A DNA stretch of 64,000 bases from Rouxiella badensis (GTDB lineage Bacteria; Pseudomonadota; Gammaproteobacteria; Enterobacterales; Enterobacteriaceae), in contig CP114060.1 of assembly GCA_026967495.1 (NCBI GenBank), positions 1,302,001 through 1,366,000 on the forward strand. The letters run 5' to 3'. Numbering within the stretch: the stretch's first letter is position 1; each line of letters opens with the position of its first letter. Position numbers and translations under genes: made by a program. This document shows, piece after piece, positions 1 through 8,987 of the stretch. The notes under the pieces were generated by a model. It was not told the DNA's origin. It was given only the letters and a program-made list of their open reading frames with translations, and did not search any database.

Positions 1-1001
1 TCCGAGCCTGCACGCCAGGTACCGGGTACGCCAAACAGCTGATGGCCGATAGTGCGGAACACGGTGTCGGCAATCATGTTGTCAGACTTTTTCAGCATCG
101 TGTGCAGCAGCTCATGCAGAGGTGCCGACTGGGTTTGAGCCAAAATAGTGCCTGCCGGGGTGACGCGCGTCTGACGTTTCAGTCGGCCGTCTATCTGGAT
201 ATCCGCCTGCAAAAGTTCCTGTTTAAGGATCTCGCCCGCATAGGCCGCGCCATCCTGAATCGAGAAGGCCAGCGGCAACGGTTCGCTCCGCTGAGTCAGG
301 CATCCAGTCAGCGTATAGCGGTTGAATTCGCCCGGCATCACGTCAAGTTCACAGTACTGAGCATCTGGCGAGCCTTTTGCCAGCGTGCGAACCTGGCTGA
401 ACATCTGCACCGGATAGTAAGACGCGACGCGGATAAACGCATTCTCGTCCGGTTTGGTCGCGCTATACAGCGAGACCGAGAAACAGTTCCGGTCTACAAT
501 CGCCGCTGCCGGCGGGGCATCGAAGCACTGGGTGATATCGTTCCAGGGCCAACCCGGCGCTTTGTCATGACTGGCAAAAACGGAGGTATCGATGACGACG
601 TCACCGCTAATCTCTTTAACGCCCTGCTTTTTGAGCGCAGCCACCATATTGCGAATATTCTGACGCTTAAAAGTCGGGTCACCGTCAAAACGTGCGATCA
701 AATCGCCGCGCAGAACGCCGTCGCTGATACTGCCTTTGGTCTCAAAGGTGGTATTAAAACGGAAATCCGGACCTAACTGGAGCAGCGCTGCCAGCGCGGT
801 GAATATTTTCATGGTACTGGCAGGCAGGCCCATCTGGTCGCCGTGGTAATCGACAACGGGCGTGGTTGCTCCAATCTTCTGTACCAGCACCGACAAGTTG
901 GTGCCTTCTGGCAGGTATTGAGTATAGTTTTCTACCTGTGCAGCGTTTGCATTAAGAGCAATCGCGCAGGCTAATCCACTGACAATTCGTAAAAAACGCA
1001 T
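1..1001 (-). CDS. dacB: D-alanyl-D-alanine carboxypeptidase/endopeptidase PBP4 (partial, runs off the left edge)
   Basis: Low-molecular-weight class C penicillin-binding protein of the periplasm. It trims the pentapeptide stem and cleaves cross-links in peptidoglycan. The minus-strand frame from the ATG at 1001 stays open to base 1, giving about 333 residues; the C-terminal third lies outside the window. It starts with a signal peptide (MRFLRIVSGLACAIA, then a small-residue cleavage zone near ANAA). The catalytic SxxK motif reads S-T-M-K near residue 62, and the SDN motif is visible in KKSDNMIADT. The closely E. coli-like stretch DKAPGWPWNDITQCFDAPPA fixes the identity. It is transcribed divergently from greA, the same arrangement as in E. 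coli. Start chosen at the ATG that opens the signal peptide. Confidence 0.96.
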   Translation of the reverse strand, partial: MRFLRIVSGLACAIALNANAAQVENYTQYLPEGTNLSVLVQKIGATTPVVDYHGDQMGLPASTMKIFTALAALLQLGPDFRFNTTFETKGSISDGVLRGDLIARFDGDPTFKRQNIRNMVAALKKQGVKEISGDVVIDTSVFASHDKAPGWPWNDITQCFDAPPAAAIVDRNCFSVSLYSATKPDENAFIRVASYYPVQMFSQVRTLAKGSPDAQYCELDVMPGEFNRYTLTGCLTQRSEPLPLAFSIQDGAAYAGEILKQELLQADIQIDGRLKRQTRVTPAGTILAQTQSAPLHELLHTMLKKSDNMIADTVFRTIGHQLFGVPGTWRAGS

Positions 1002-1145
1002 TATTTTGAGTATAGGCTCTGGATAACTGCAGGATGACGTGGTGCCATACTACGATGCAACGAACGGGGGCGCAACGTGGGTGAAAGTAAACGATGATCC
1101 CGAATGAACTCTAGGCTAAAATACGACTCAAAATGAAAAACCAAT

Positions 1146-1180
1146 CCTGGCTTGGGGCTTTCCCCGGGTGAGGTTTTTTT
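1146..1180 (+). terminator. Intrinsic terminator in the greA leader (GraL-like)
   Basis: The arms CCT..CTTGGGG and CCCCGGG..AGG fold around a CTTT loop with two internal mismatches and are followed by seven T. It lies about 100 bases before the greA start. In E. coli the greA leader carries a terminator that yields the small RNA GraL. The position and form match, but sequence identity with GraL was not checked. Confidence 0.7.
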
Positions 1181-1278
1181 GTTTATCGCCCGAGTGAATC
1201 GATCCTAAAGGCTTGATTTCTACCTGATAAATTCAGGACGGTGTATACCGAAAGGACAAAGTTAGAGGTAGTGAAAAT

Positions 1279-1755
1279 ATGAAACCGATTCCGATGACAT
1301 TGCGTGGCGCTGAAAGATTACGTGAAGAGCTGGACCACCTGAAAAGCGTTCGACGCCCAAAAATTATTGCGGATATTGCAACCGCACGTGAGCACGGCGA
1401 TCTGAAAGAGAACGCTGAATACCACGCCGCTCGCGAGCAGCAGGGTTTCTGCGAGGGGCGCATTCAGGAAATTGAAGCTAAACTTTCCAATGCTCAAGTT
1501 ATTGATATCATGAAGATGCCGCAAACTGGGCGCGTGATTTTTGGCGCAACGGTGGCTGTGATGAACCTTGATACTGATGAAGAGCAGACTTATCGCATCG
1601 TGGGTGATGACGAAGCCGACTTCAAGCAGAACCTGATTTCGGTCAACTCGCCTATCGCGCGCGGCCTGATCGGCAAAGAAGCCGAGGACGTGGTGGTTAT
1701 CAAAACGCCGGGTGGCGACGTCGAATACGAAGTGCTGAAAGTAGAATATATTTAA
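1279..1755 (+). CDS. greA: Transcription elongation factor GreA
   Basis: Binds in the RNA polymerase secondary channel and stimulates cleavage of backtracked RNA. The product has 158 residues, the family length. The N-terminal coiled-coil hairpin (about residues 1-75) carries the acidic tip in EHGDLKENAEYH, where the conserved Asp and Glu at the loop hold the catalytic Mg ion. The C-terminal FKBP-like domain (about 80-158) includes NLISVNSPIARGLIGKE. ATG chosen because it aligns with the usual M-x-(A/P)-IPMTLRG start. Expression is probably attenuated by the leader terminator just upstream. Confidence 0.98.
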   Translation: MKPIPMTLRGAERLREELDHLKSVRRPKIIADIATAREHGDLKENAEYHAAREQQGFCEGRIQEIEAKLSNAQVIDIMKMPQTGRVIFGATVAVMNLDTDEEQTYRIVGDDEADFKQNLISVNSPIARGLIGKEAEDVVVIKTPGGDVEYEVLKVEYI

Positions 1756-1823
1756 TTGAGTGGTCAGGCGGTGGTTATGTGATGACTGCCGCTCTTTTTA
1801 CCGGTCATGATGGCGGTAAAATG

Positions 1824-1847
1824 AAAAAGGCCCGTTAAGGCCTTTTT
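1824..1847. terminator. Bidirectional intrinsic terminator between greA and yhbY
   Basis: AAAAAGGCC, loop CGTTAA, GGCCTTTTT. It is symmetrical, with T-runs on both strands, and sits between the convergent genes greA (+) and yhbY (-), so it can serve both. Confidence 0.85.
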
Positions 1848-1913
1848 GTAAAACCACGTATAGATAGCAACTTTTCGTTAAATCCAAAGCGCTTTTCGTT
1901 AAACTCTAAAAAG

Positions 1914-2211
1914 TTAACGCGGTAATATAATTTTGCGGTCTTCAGTAGAAGGGCGATACAGTACCAGCATATTGCCGATAACTTGCACGTTGACTGCTTT
2001 GGTTTCACGCACAATAGCGTCTGCGATCAATGTCTTGGTTTCTCGCTCTTCGGCTGCAATTTTCACCTTGATGAGTCTCATGATGCTGCAGCGCCTGTTC
2101 GATTTCGGCAAGCACACCTTCAGTGAGGCCGTTATTACCCAGCATGACAACCGGTTTTAACGGATGTGCCAAGCCTTTCAGGTACTGTTTTTGTTTATTG
2201 TTAAGATTCAT
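1914..2211 (-). CDS. yhbY: Ribosome-associated CRM-domain protein YhbY (frame broken by 1 nt)
   Basis: Small RNA-binding protein of the CRM/YhbY fold that associates with pre-50S particles. The first part reads MNLNNKQKQYLKGLAHPLKP and continues to the GNNGLTEGVLAEIEQALQHHE block; the second part continues in another frame with LIKVKIAAEERETKTLI to the C terminus. Taking one base out of GAGTCTC (plus strand 2073-2079; GAGACTC on the coding strand) restores H-H-E-L-I-K-V and a protein of 98 residues, close to the E. coli length. The break is one of a series at corrected GRGCYC sites and is most likely a sequence error. Divergent from rlmE, convergent with greA. Confidence 0.93.
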
Positions 2212-2394
2212 CGTCTTTTTTTGCTTAAGTTGGGATTGAAAACGGGGCATTCTACCGCCATCTCATCTATATCACCAACTCGGTGTGTAACCGAGTGACG
2301 TGCCGAGACGACTTAGCCATAGACTAAACGACGCTAAGAGCTTGTTGTAAAGGCTCTACTCAGGGTAGTTTGAAAACTATATGGTTACTAAATA

Positions 2395-3024
2395 ATGTCT
2401 AATAAAAAGCGTTCTGCAAGTTCCAGTCGCTGGTTGCAGGAACACTTTAGCGATAAATATGTGCTGGCAGCACAGAAAAAAGGGCTGCGTTCACGCGCCT
2501 GGTTTAAACTTGATGAAATACAGCAGGTCGACAAGCTGTTCAGACCGGGAATGACCGTTGTTGACTTAGGTGCAGCTCCGGGTGGATGGTCTCAGTACGT
2601 CGTAACGCAGATAGGCAACAAGGGGCGTATTATCGCTTGTGATATTCTGCCTATGGATCCCATCGTAGGTGTTGATTTCCTTCAAGGCGATTTTCGTGAT
2701 GAATTAGTTCTCAAAGCCCTGCTCGACAGAGTAGGAGAAAACAAAGTTCAGGTGGTCATGTCCGATATGGCCCCGAATATGAGTGGTACTCCGGCAGTCG
2801 ATATACCAAAATCGATGTATCTGGTTGAGTTAGCGCTGGATATGTGTCGTGATGTACTGGCACCAGGCGGAAGTTTCCTGGTGAAGGTGTTCCAGGGAGA
2901 TGGTTTTGATGAATACCTACGGGAAATTCGCTCCCTGTTTACGAAGGTTAAGATTCGTAAGCCAGACGCTTCCCGAGCTCGTTCCCGAGAAGTGTACATC
3001 GTAGCGACAGGGCGGAAATCGTAG
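2395..3024 (+). CDS. rlmE: 23S rRNA 2'-O-ribose methyltransferase RlmE (RrmJ/FtsJ)
   Basis: Methylates the 2'-OH of U2552 in 23S rRNA of the 50S subunit, using S-adenosylmethionine. The product has 209 residues. It has the Rossmann fold of the FtsJ family with motif I in VVDLGAAPGGWSQY (about residues 54-68). Catalytic Lys38, Asp124 and Lys164 can be placed in SRAWFKLDEI, VVMSDMAPNMSG and FLVKVFQGDG. It lies 47 bases before ftsH and probably shares its transcript, the conserved order. Start ATG at 2395 gives the usual M-x-N-K-K-R-S start. Confidence 0.98.
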   Translation: MSNKKRSASSSRWLQEHFSDKYVLAAQKKGLRSRAWFKLDEIQQVDKLFRPGMTVVDLGAAPGGWSQYVVTQIGNKGRIIACDILPMDPIVGVDFLQGDFRDELVLKALLDRVGENKVQVVMSDMAPNMSGTPAVDIPKSMYLVELALDMCRDVLAPGGSFLVKVFQGDGFDEYLREIRSLFTKVKIRKPDASRARSREVYIVATGRKS

Positions 3025-3071
3025 TACCCTAACGCTGTTTGTTAACACAGTTGTAATATGAGGTTAATCCC

Positions 3072-5025
3072 TTGAGTGACATGGCGAAGAACCTGATTCT
3101 CTGGTTAGTCATCGCGGTTGTATTGATGTCTGTATTTCAGAGCTTTGGTACCAGCGAGTCTAATGGCCGTAGGGTAGATTACACTACCTTCATGTCCGAA
3201 TTGACCCAAGATCAGATTCGTGAAGCACACATTAATGGACGTGAGATTGACGTTACCAAGAAAGACAGTAACAAATACACGACCTACATCCCTGTCAACG
3301 ATCCTAAACTGCTGGATACCCTGTTGACCAAGAATGTGAAAGTTGTTGGCGAGCCGCCTGAAGAGCCGAGCCTGCTGGCATCTATCTTTATTTCCTGGTT
3401 CCCAATGCTGTTGCTGATTGGGGTCTGGATCTTCTTTATGCGCCAAATGCAGGGCGGCGGCGGCAAGGGCGCGATGTCCTTCGGTAAAAGCAAAGCCCGC
3501 ATGTTGACGGAAGATCAGATCAAGACCACTTTTGCCGACGTCGCAGGTTGTGACGAAGCCAAGGAAGAGGTGAGCGAGCTGGTAGATTACCTGCGCGAGC
3601 CAAGCCGTTTCCAGAAACTGGGCGGTAAGATTCCTAAAGGCGTGCTGATGGTGGAGCCCGCCAGGTACCGGTAAAACCCTTCTGGCAAAAGCGATTGCCG
3701 GTGAAGCGAAGGTGCCGTTCTTTACCATTTCAGGTTCCGACTTCGTAGAAATGTTCGTGGGTGTGGGTGCATCTCGTGTGCGTGACATGTTCGAGCAGGC
3801 GAAAAAAGCGGCCCCTTGCATCATCTTCATCGATGAGATCGACGCCGTCGGTCGTCAGCGCGGTGCCGGTTTGGGCGGTGGTCACGACGAACGTGAACAG
3901 ACTCTGAACCAGATGCTGGTAGAGATGGATGGCTTTGAAGGTAACGAAGGTATTATCGTTATCGCGGCCACCAACCGTCCAGACGTATTGGACCCTGCGT
4001 TGCTGCGTCCGGGTCGTTTCGACCGTCAGGTTGTTGTTGGCCTGCCGGACGTTCGTGGCCGTGAGCAGATCCTTAAAGTTCACATGCGTCGCGTGCCACT
4101 GTCTCCAGATATCGATGCAGCGGTAATCGCGCGCGGTACACCTGGATTCTCCGGTGCTGACCTGGCTAACCTGGTCAACGAAGCGGCGCTGTTCTCTGCC
4201 CGTGGCAACAAACGCGTTGTGTCGATGGTCGAGTTTGAGAAAGCCAAAGACAAGATCATGATGGGTGCGGAACGTCGCTCCATGGTAATGACCGAAGCGC
4301 AGAAAGAATCTACTGCTTACCACGAAGCGGGCCATGCAATTATTGGCTGGTTACTGAAAGACAAGGGTCACGACCCGGTTCATAAAGTGACTATTATCCC
4401 ACGTGGTCGTGCTCTGGGCGTGACGTTCTTCCTGCCGGAAGGCGACGCAATCAGCGCAAGCCGTGAGAAACTTGAAAGTCAGATCTCGACTCTGTACGGC
4501 GGTCGTCTGGCGGAAGAGATTATCTACGGTGCAGGTAAAGTTTCTACCGGTGCCTCTAACGACATTAAAGTTGCTACCTCGATTGCCCGTAACATGGTCA
4601 CTCAATGGGGCTTCTCCGAGAAACTGGGTCCACTTCTGTATGCAGAAGAAGAGGGCGAAGTATTCCTGGGACGTTCAGTGGCGAAAGCCAAGCACATGTC
4701 CGATGAAACCGCGCGTATTATCGACCAGGAAGTGAAGTCTTTAATCGAGACCAACTACAAGCGTGCCCGTCAGATTCTGGATGAGAACATGGACATCTTG
4801 CACAGCATGACGAAAGCGCTGATGACGTACGAAACCATCGATGCACCACAGATTGACGATCTGATGACGCGTAAAGATGTGGTTCGTCCGCCAGCCGGTT
4901 GGGATGCAGCAACCAGCACCGGTTCTGATGACAACAACGGTACGCCAAAAGCACCGACGCCTGTCGATGAGCCACGTACGCCTAATCCAGGCAATACGAT
5001 GTGCGAGCAGTACAGCGGCAAGTAA
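3072..5025 (+). CDS. ftsH: ATP-dependent zinc metalloprotease FtsH (frame broken by 1 nt in Walker A)
   Basis: Membrane AAA+ protease that degrades LpxC, sigma-32 and unassembled membrane proteins; essential in E. coli. Two N-terminal membrane segments lie near residues 5-25 and 98-120. The AAA module follows with IIFIDEIDAVGR (Walker B) and ATNRPDVLDPALLRPGRFDR (second region of homology), and the zinc site HEAGH lies about residue 417. The frame breaks inside Walker A: GTGGAGCCC must be GTGGGCCC to read V-G-P-P-G-T-G-K-T, so the A at 3655 is extra. Both halves are otherwise well conserved, which argues for a sequence error. TTG at 3072 has GAGG eight bases upstream; the ATG at 3081 (MAKNLILW) is the alternative start. 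Confidence 0.96.
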
Positions 5026-5073
5026 GTCGGCCGATGTCTGGCTTTGCTTACCTAGTCTGTTCTGACTAAAATA

Positions 5074-5100
5074 AAACCCCGGCCTTGCCCGGGGTTTTTT
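5074..5100 (+). terminator. Intrinsic terminator after ftsH
   Basis: AAACCCCGG, loop CCTTG, CCCGGGGTTTTTT, about 50 bases after the ftsH stop and before folP. Confidence 0.88.
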
Positions 5101-5157
5101 ACATATTGCGCACCAAGAATCGCTTTACGGGAATACCCCTTTTACTGGAATCACAAC

Positions 5158-5994
5158 ATGCAACTCACCGCGAACGGCAGCACTCTCGATCTCACGTTCC
5201 CTCAAGTCATGGGAATTCTCAACGTCACCCCTGACTCCTTCTCCGACGGCGGCCGTCACAATACGCTGGATCTCGCAATACATCATGCTCAGGAGATGAT
5301 CAATGCGGGCGCGACCATTCTCGACATCGGAGGTGAGTCCACGCGTCCTGGTGCAGCGGAGGTCAGCGATGACGAAGAGCTGTCGCGCGTGGTTCCGGTC
5401 GTCGAGGCGCTGGCAAAACGTTTTGACGTGTGGCTGTCGGTGGATACCTCAAAGGCGTCGGTTATCCGAGAGTCGGCAGGCGTGGGCGCGCATCTGATCA
5501 ACGACATTCGCTCTTTGCAGGAGCCGGGTGCGATAAAAGCTGCCGCAGAGAGCGGTCTTCCAGTTTGCCTGATGCACATGCAGGGTGAGCCAAAAACAAT
5601 GCAGCATGCGCCGCAATACGGTGATTTAATCGCTGAAGTCGATCAGTATTTTGTGCAACATATTGCGCAGTGCATCGATGCAGGTATCCCGAGGGAAAAA
5701 TTGCTGCTCGACCCGGGGTTCGGTTTCGGTAAGAATTTGCACCATAACTATGAATTATTGGCCAGACTGGCAGAGTTTCACCATTTTGGATTACCGCTAC
5801 TCGTCGGCATGTCGAGAAAATCGATGATTGGTCAGCTGTTACACGTTTCCCCCGAACAGCGGGTGACCGGCAGCGTTGCCTGCGCAGTAATTGCTGCGAT
5901 GCAGGGGGCGCATATTGTCAGAGTCCATGACGTCAAAGAAACGGTGCAGGCCATGCGTATCGTCGAAGCAACACTTTCAGCTAAGAAGGGATGA
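5158..5994 (+). CDS. folP: Dihydropteroate synthase
   Basis: Condenses 6-hydroxymethyl-dihydropterin pyrophosphate with p-aminobenzoate to give dihydropteroate; this is the target of sulfonamides. The product has 278 residues and a TIM-barrel fold. The signature blocks are GILNVTPDSFSDGG (residues about 19-32), DIGGESTRPGA (about 57-67) and LLDPGFGFGKN. SRKSM near the C terminus holds the conserved lysine and arginine of the pterin/phosphate site. It is followed 9 bases later by glmM, so the two are translated from one message as in E. coli. Confidence 0.98.
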   Translation: MQLTANGSTLDLTFPQVMGILNVTPDSFSDGGRHNTLDLAIHHAQEMINAGATILDIGGESTRPGAAEVSDDEELSRVVPVVEALAKRFDVWLSVDTSKASVIRESAGVGAHLINDIRSLQEPGAIKAAAESGLPVCLMHMQGEPKTMQHAPQYGDLIAEVDQYFVQHIAQCIDAGIPREKLLLDPGFGFGKNLHHNYELLARLAEFHHFGLPLLVGMSRKSMIGQLLHVSPEQRVTGSVACAVIAAMQGAHIVRVHDVKETVQAMRIVEATLSAKKG

Positions 5995-6003
5995 GAATAA
6001 ATT

Positions 6004-7338
6004 ATGAGCAACCGTAAATACTTTGGTACAGACGGCATTCGTGGCAAGGTTGGCGATACCCCGATTACGCCTGATTTTGTACTAAAGCTCGGTTGGGCTG
6101 CGGGCAAGGTACTGGCTCGTCATAGCTCCGGTAAGGTGATTATCGGTAAAGATACGCGCATCTCTGGCTATATGCTCGAGTCAGCTCTCGAAGCGGGCCT
6201 GGCCGCTGCGGGGCTTTCAGCCTCGTTTACCGGTCCGATGCCGACGCCGGCGATCGCTTACCTCACTCGCACCTTCCGTGCCGAGGCGGGTATTGTGATT
6301 TCCGCCTCCCACAACCCTTATTACGATAACGGCATCAAATTCTTCTCAACGGATGGCGCAAAGCTGCCTGACCACGTGGAAGAGGCGATTGAAGCCGAGA
6401 TGGAAAAACCGCTGACCTGCGTCGAGTCTGCCGAATTAGGCAAGGCGAGCCGTATCGTCGACGCGGCAGGGCGTTACATCGAGTTCTGTAAAGGCACCTT
6501 CCCCGCAGAGCTTAGCCTGAGCGGCTTGAAGATTGTGGTCGACTGTGCCAACGGTGCGACCTATCACATCGCCCCAAGCGTGATGCGTGAGTTGGGTGCG
6601 AAAGTGATTGCCATCGGCTGTGAGCCTGACGGTATGAACATCAACGAAGGCTGTGGTGCGACCGACGTGACTCTGTTGCAGCAGCGTGTACTGGAAGAGA
6701 AGGCCGATTTGGGCCTGGCGTTCGATGGCGACGGTGACCGTATCATCATGGTCGACCACGAAGGTAACAAAGTCGATGGCGACCAGATCCTTTACATCAT
6801 CGCGCGTGAGGGTCTGCGTCAGGGCCAGCTGCGCGGCGGCGTAGTCGGTACGCTGATGAGCAACATGGGCCTTGAGCTGGCGCTTAAGCAGCTGGGTATT
6901 CCTTTTGCGCGTGCGAAAGTGGGTGACCGCTACGTGCTCGAGAAACTGCAGGAGAAGGGCTGGCGCATCGGGGCAGAAAACTCCGGTCACGTGATTTTAC
7001 TCGACAAAACCACCACCGGTGACGGTATTGTCGCAGGTTTGCAAGTGCTCACTGCAATGGTTCGTAATCACATGAGCCTGCATGACCTGTGCAGCGGCAT
7101 GAAACTATTGCCACAGATTCTGGTAAACGTTCGTTTCTCGGGTGAAAGTGATCCACTCGAAAATGCGGAAGTGAAAAGCGTGACCGCCGAGGTTGAGAAA
7201 CAGCTGTCGGGCAAAGGTCGCGTACTGTTGCGTAAGTCGGGTACTGAACCGCTGATTCGCGTTATGGTTGAAGGTGAAGACGCGTCTCTGGTTGAGAGTC
7301 TGGCGCATCGTATCGCCGATGCAGTCAAAGCGGTGTAA
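6004..7338 (+). CDS. glmM: Phosphoglucosamine mutase
   Basis: Interconverts glucosamine-6-phosphate and glucosamine-1-phosphate on the route to UDP-GlcNAc for peptidoglycan and LPS. The product has 444 residues. The active-site phosphoserine loop reads ISASHNPYYDNGIK (Ser about residue 102). The Mg-binding loop is DGDGDR (about 241-246) and the sugar-binding loop GENSG. The C-terminal phosphate-binding loop is RKSGTEPLIRVM. Start ATG is preceded by a GGGATGAG stretch. It is in the folP operon. Confidence 0.98.
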   Translation: MSNRKYFGTDGIRGKVGDTPITPDFVLKLGWAAGKVLARHSSGKVIIGKDTRISGYMLESALEAGLAAAGLSASFTGPMPTPAIAYLTRTFRAEAGIVISASHNPYYDNGIKFFSTDGAKLPDHVEEAIEAEMEKPLTCVESAELGKASRIVDAAGRYIEFCKGTFPAELSLSGLKIVVDCANGATYHIAPSVMRELGAKVIAIGCEPDGMNINEGCGATDVTLLQQRVLEEKADLGLAFDGDGDRIIMVDHEGNKVDGDQILYIIAREGLRQGQLRGGVVGTLMSNMGLELALKQLGIPFARAKVGDRYVLEKLQEKGWRIGAENSGHVILLDKTTTGDGIVAGLQVLTAMVRNHMSLHDLCSGMKLLPQILVNVRFSGESDPLENAEVKSVTAEVEKQLSGKGRVLLRKSGTEPLIRVMVEGEDASLVESLAHRIADAVKAV

Positions 7339-7359
7339 TTGTAATAAAAGTAAAAAGTG

Positions 7360-7422
7360 AGCGCCAAATTGTTCATCTTCTCGCCGTAAAGGGCGGGGGA
7401 TTGCTGTATTTGGCGCTTTTTT
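7360..7422 (+). terminator. Intrinsic terminator after glmM
   Basis: AGCGCCAAAT and ATTTGGCGCT form a perfect 10-bp stem, enclosing a second small hairpin, and are followed by six T. Placed between glmM and secG. Confidence 0.8.
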
Positions 7423-7587
7423 CCGCAATCAAACGCTAACCTGAAAATTGCCCTTGCGCGAACATTAGGGTTTGGTTAGTATTCAGACCCGCTTCAGTAG
7501 GTCCTTGAAGACTTACGGCTAATCATAGTAAGAAGCTGGTGAGAAGCAATTAGCACGCGGTGAACCCGCAAGGATACAGGTACAACT

Positions 7588-7923
7588 ATGTACGATGCTC
7601 TTCTGGTGATTTTCCTTATCGTAGCAATCGGCCTTGTCGGTCTGGTTATGCTGCAACAAGGTAAAGGTGCAGATATGGGAGCCTCTTTCGGAGCGGGTGC
7701 ATCAGGCACTTTGTTCGGTTCGAGTGGTTCCGGTAACTTTATGACTCGAATGACAGCTATTTTGGCGGCGCTTTTCTTCGTCATTAGCCTGATTCTGGGT
7801 AACTTGAGCACCAATAAAACCAAACAAGGCAGCGAGTGGGAAAATCTGGGTCAGCCAGTTAAATCTGAGCAGACTACTGCGCCGGCAGCACCAACAGGGC
7901 CGACCAGCGATCTTCCTAAGTAA
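7588..7923 (+). CDS. secG: Preprotein translocase subunit SecG
   Basis: Small subunit of the SecYEG channel in the inner membrane that aids SecA cycling. The product has 111 residues. Two membrane segments are visible, LLVIFLIVAIGLVGLVML near the start and MTAILAALFFVISLILG near residues 53-69, joined by a Gly/Ser-rich loop (GASFGAGASGTLFGSSGSGN). A Pro/Ala/Thr-rich tail follows. As in E. coli the tRNA-Leu gene leuU lies directly downstream. Confidence 0.97.
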   Translation: MYDALLVIFLIVAIGLVGLVMLQQGKGADMGASFGAGASGTLFGSSGSGNFMTRMTAILAALFFVISLILGNLSTNKTKQGSEWENLGQPVKSEQTTAPAAPTGPTSDLPK

Positions 7924-8045
7924 GTTGTAGATTGTAGTCGCAGTAAAGTTAAAGTAAGATTGACGCCAGTCGTCAGTGCTGAAAAGCAAAGAGTTTCAAA
8001 CAATTGCAATTACTCGGACAGTAAGCGCGATTGAGAAAAAAGAGT

Positions 8046-8132
8046 GCCGAGGTGGTGGAATTGGTAGACACGCTACCTTGAGGTGGTAGTGCCCGAATGG
8101 GCTTACGGGTTCAAGTCCCGTCCTCGGTACCA
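8046..8132 (+). tRNA. leuU: tRNA-Leu (anticodon GAG)
   Basis: An 87-nt class II tRNA. The acceptor arm GCCGAGG pairs with CCTCGGT, the anticodon arm is CTACC-TTGAGGT-GGTAG with GAG, a long variable arm follows, the T-loop is GTTCAAGTC, and CCA is encoded. Matches E. coli leuU in sequence and position after secG. Confidence 0.97.
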
Positions 8133-8223
8133 ATCTTTTGATAACTTGCATTCTTGCGGTTATCAGCGTAGTATTTTGCGACATCAAGTCGCGTCAATAT
8201 ATACGCGTTACGTTGTTTTCGGA

Positions 8224-8301
8224 CGCGGGGTGGAGCAGCCTGGTAGCTCGTCGGGCTTCATAACCCGAAGGTCGTCGGTTCAAATCCGGCCCCCGCAACC
8301 A
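8224..8301 (+). tRNA. metY: Initiator tRNA-fMet (anticodon CAT, 1 extra base in the anticodon loop)
   Basis: It begins CGCGGGG with the initiator hallmark of an unpaired C1-A72, has the three G-C pairs GGG/CCC in the anticodon stem, and encodes CCA. The normal loop CTCATAA reads CTTCATAA here, giving 78 nt and an 8-base loop. The extra T at 8257/8258 falls in a GGGCTC site and is probably a sequence error rather than a real variant. First gene of the metY-rimP-nusA-infB operon, as in E. coli. Confidence 0.95.
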
Positions 8302-8428
8302 CTTTCCTCAAGTATTTGTTTTCAAATATACTGCTAGTATCTCCCTGGTGCTTCCGAGTATCCATTTGAAAAAATCCTTCTGAAAGTGCACCGAAGCCGC
8401 CATGCGGCAAATAGGGTCCAGTATCATA

Positions 8429-8453
8429 AAGCCCCGATTTATCGGGGTTTTTT
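8429..8453 (+). terminator. Intrinsic terminator between metY and rimP
   Basis: AAAGCCCCGAT, a short TT loop, ATCGGGGTTTTTT. In E. coli partial termination after metY separates the tRNA from the nusA-infB message; this hairpin has the same place. Confidence 0.82.
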
Positions 8454-8513
8454 GTTATTTGGCAACAGAATCACTGGGCTATTAAGCCCTTTTTTTATGT
8501 CTTGGGGGTGGAC

Positions 8514-8966
8514 TTGTCCACATTAGAACAAAAATTAACAGAGATGATTTCAGCACCGGTCGAGGCATTAGGTTTCGAGCTGGTAGGTATTGAGTTCGTT
8601 CGAGCTCGCCAATCTACACTACGCATCTATATTGATAGTGAAGACGGGATCAACGTTGATGATTGTGCTGATGTCAGCCACCAGGTTAGCGCTGTACTCG
8701 AAGTAGAAGATCCGATTACCGTCGCCTACAACCTGGAAGTTTCCTCCCCGGGCCTCGATCGCCCTATGTTCACCGCAGAGCATTATCAACGTTTCCTTGG
8801 TGATGAAGTCAGCGTTGTATTGCGCATGGCAATGCAGAACCGCCGCAAATGGCAGGGAATTATCAAGGCTGTCGAAGGCGAAATGATCACGGTTACGGTG
8901 GATGGGAAAGATGAAGTGTTCGCACTGAGCAACATCCAGAAGGCGAACCTGGTACCCCACTTTTAA
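8514..8966 (+). CDS. rimP: Ribosome maturation factor RimP
   Basis: Needed for maturation of the 30S subunit. The product has 150 residues, the family length. The N-terminal alpha/beta domain (about 1-80) includes GFELVGIEFVR and the well-conserved INVDDCADVSHQVSAVLEVED, and EVSSPGLDRP marks the hinge to the C-terminal SH3-like barrel. The start is taken as TTG at 8514 (M-S-T-L-E-Q-K), the E. coli start, with a GGGGG stretch about six bases upstream; a TTG at 8502 would add four residues. Nine amino acids of the C terminus, ANLVPHF and its flank, match E. coli. Operon with nusA. Confidence 0.96.
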   Translation: MSTLEQKLTEMISAPVEALGFELVGIEFVRARQSTLRIYIDSEDGINVDDCADVSHQVSAVLEVEDPITVAYNLEVSSPGLDRPMFTAEHYQRFLGDEVSVVLRMAMQNRRKWQGIIKAVEGEMITVTVDGKDEVFALSNIQKANLVPHF

Positions 8967-8987
8967 AGTTAGGATGAGGCAACTAGG

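Noticed and set aside
42..776. A 244-codon open frame on the plus strand at the left edge
   Set aside because: It lies opposite dacB, whose minus-strand frame is continuous and matches PBP4 throughout. The plus frame has no recognisable motifs.
3640..3720. Programmed frameshift in ftsH at Walker A
   Set aside because: No slippery heptamer or downstream pseudoknot is seen, and a one-base insertion in a GGGCCC site explains it, as in nine other places.
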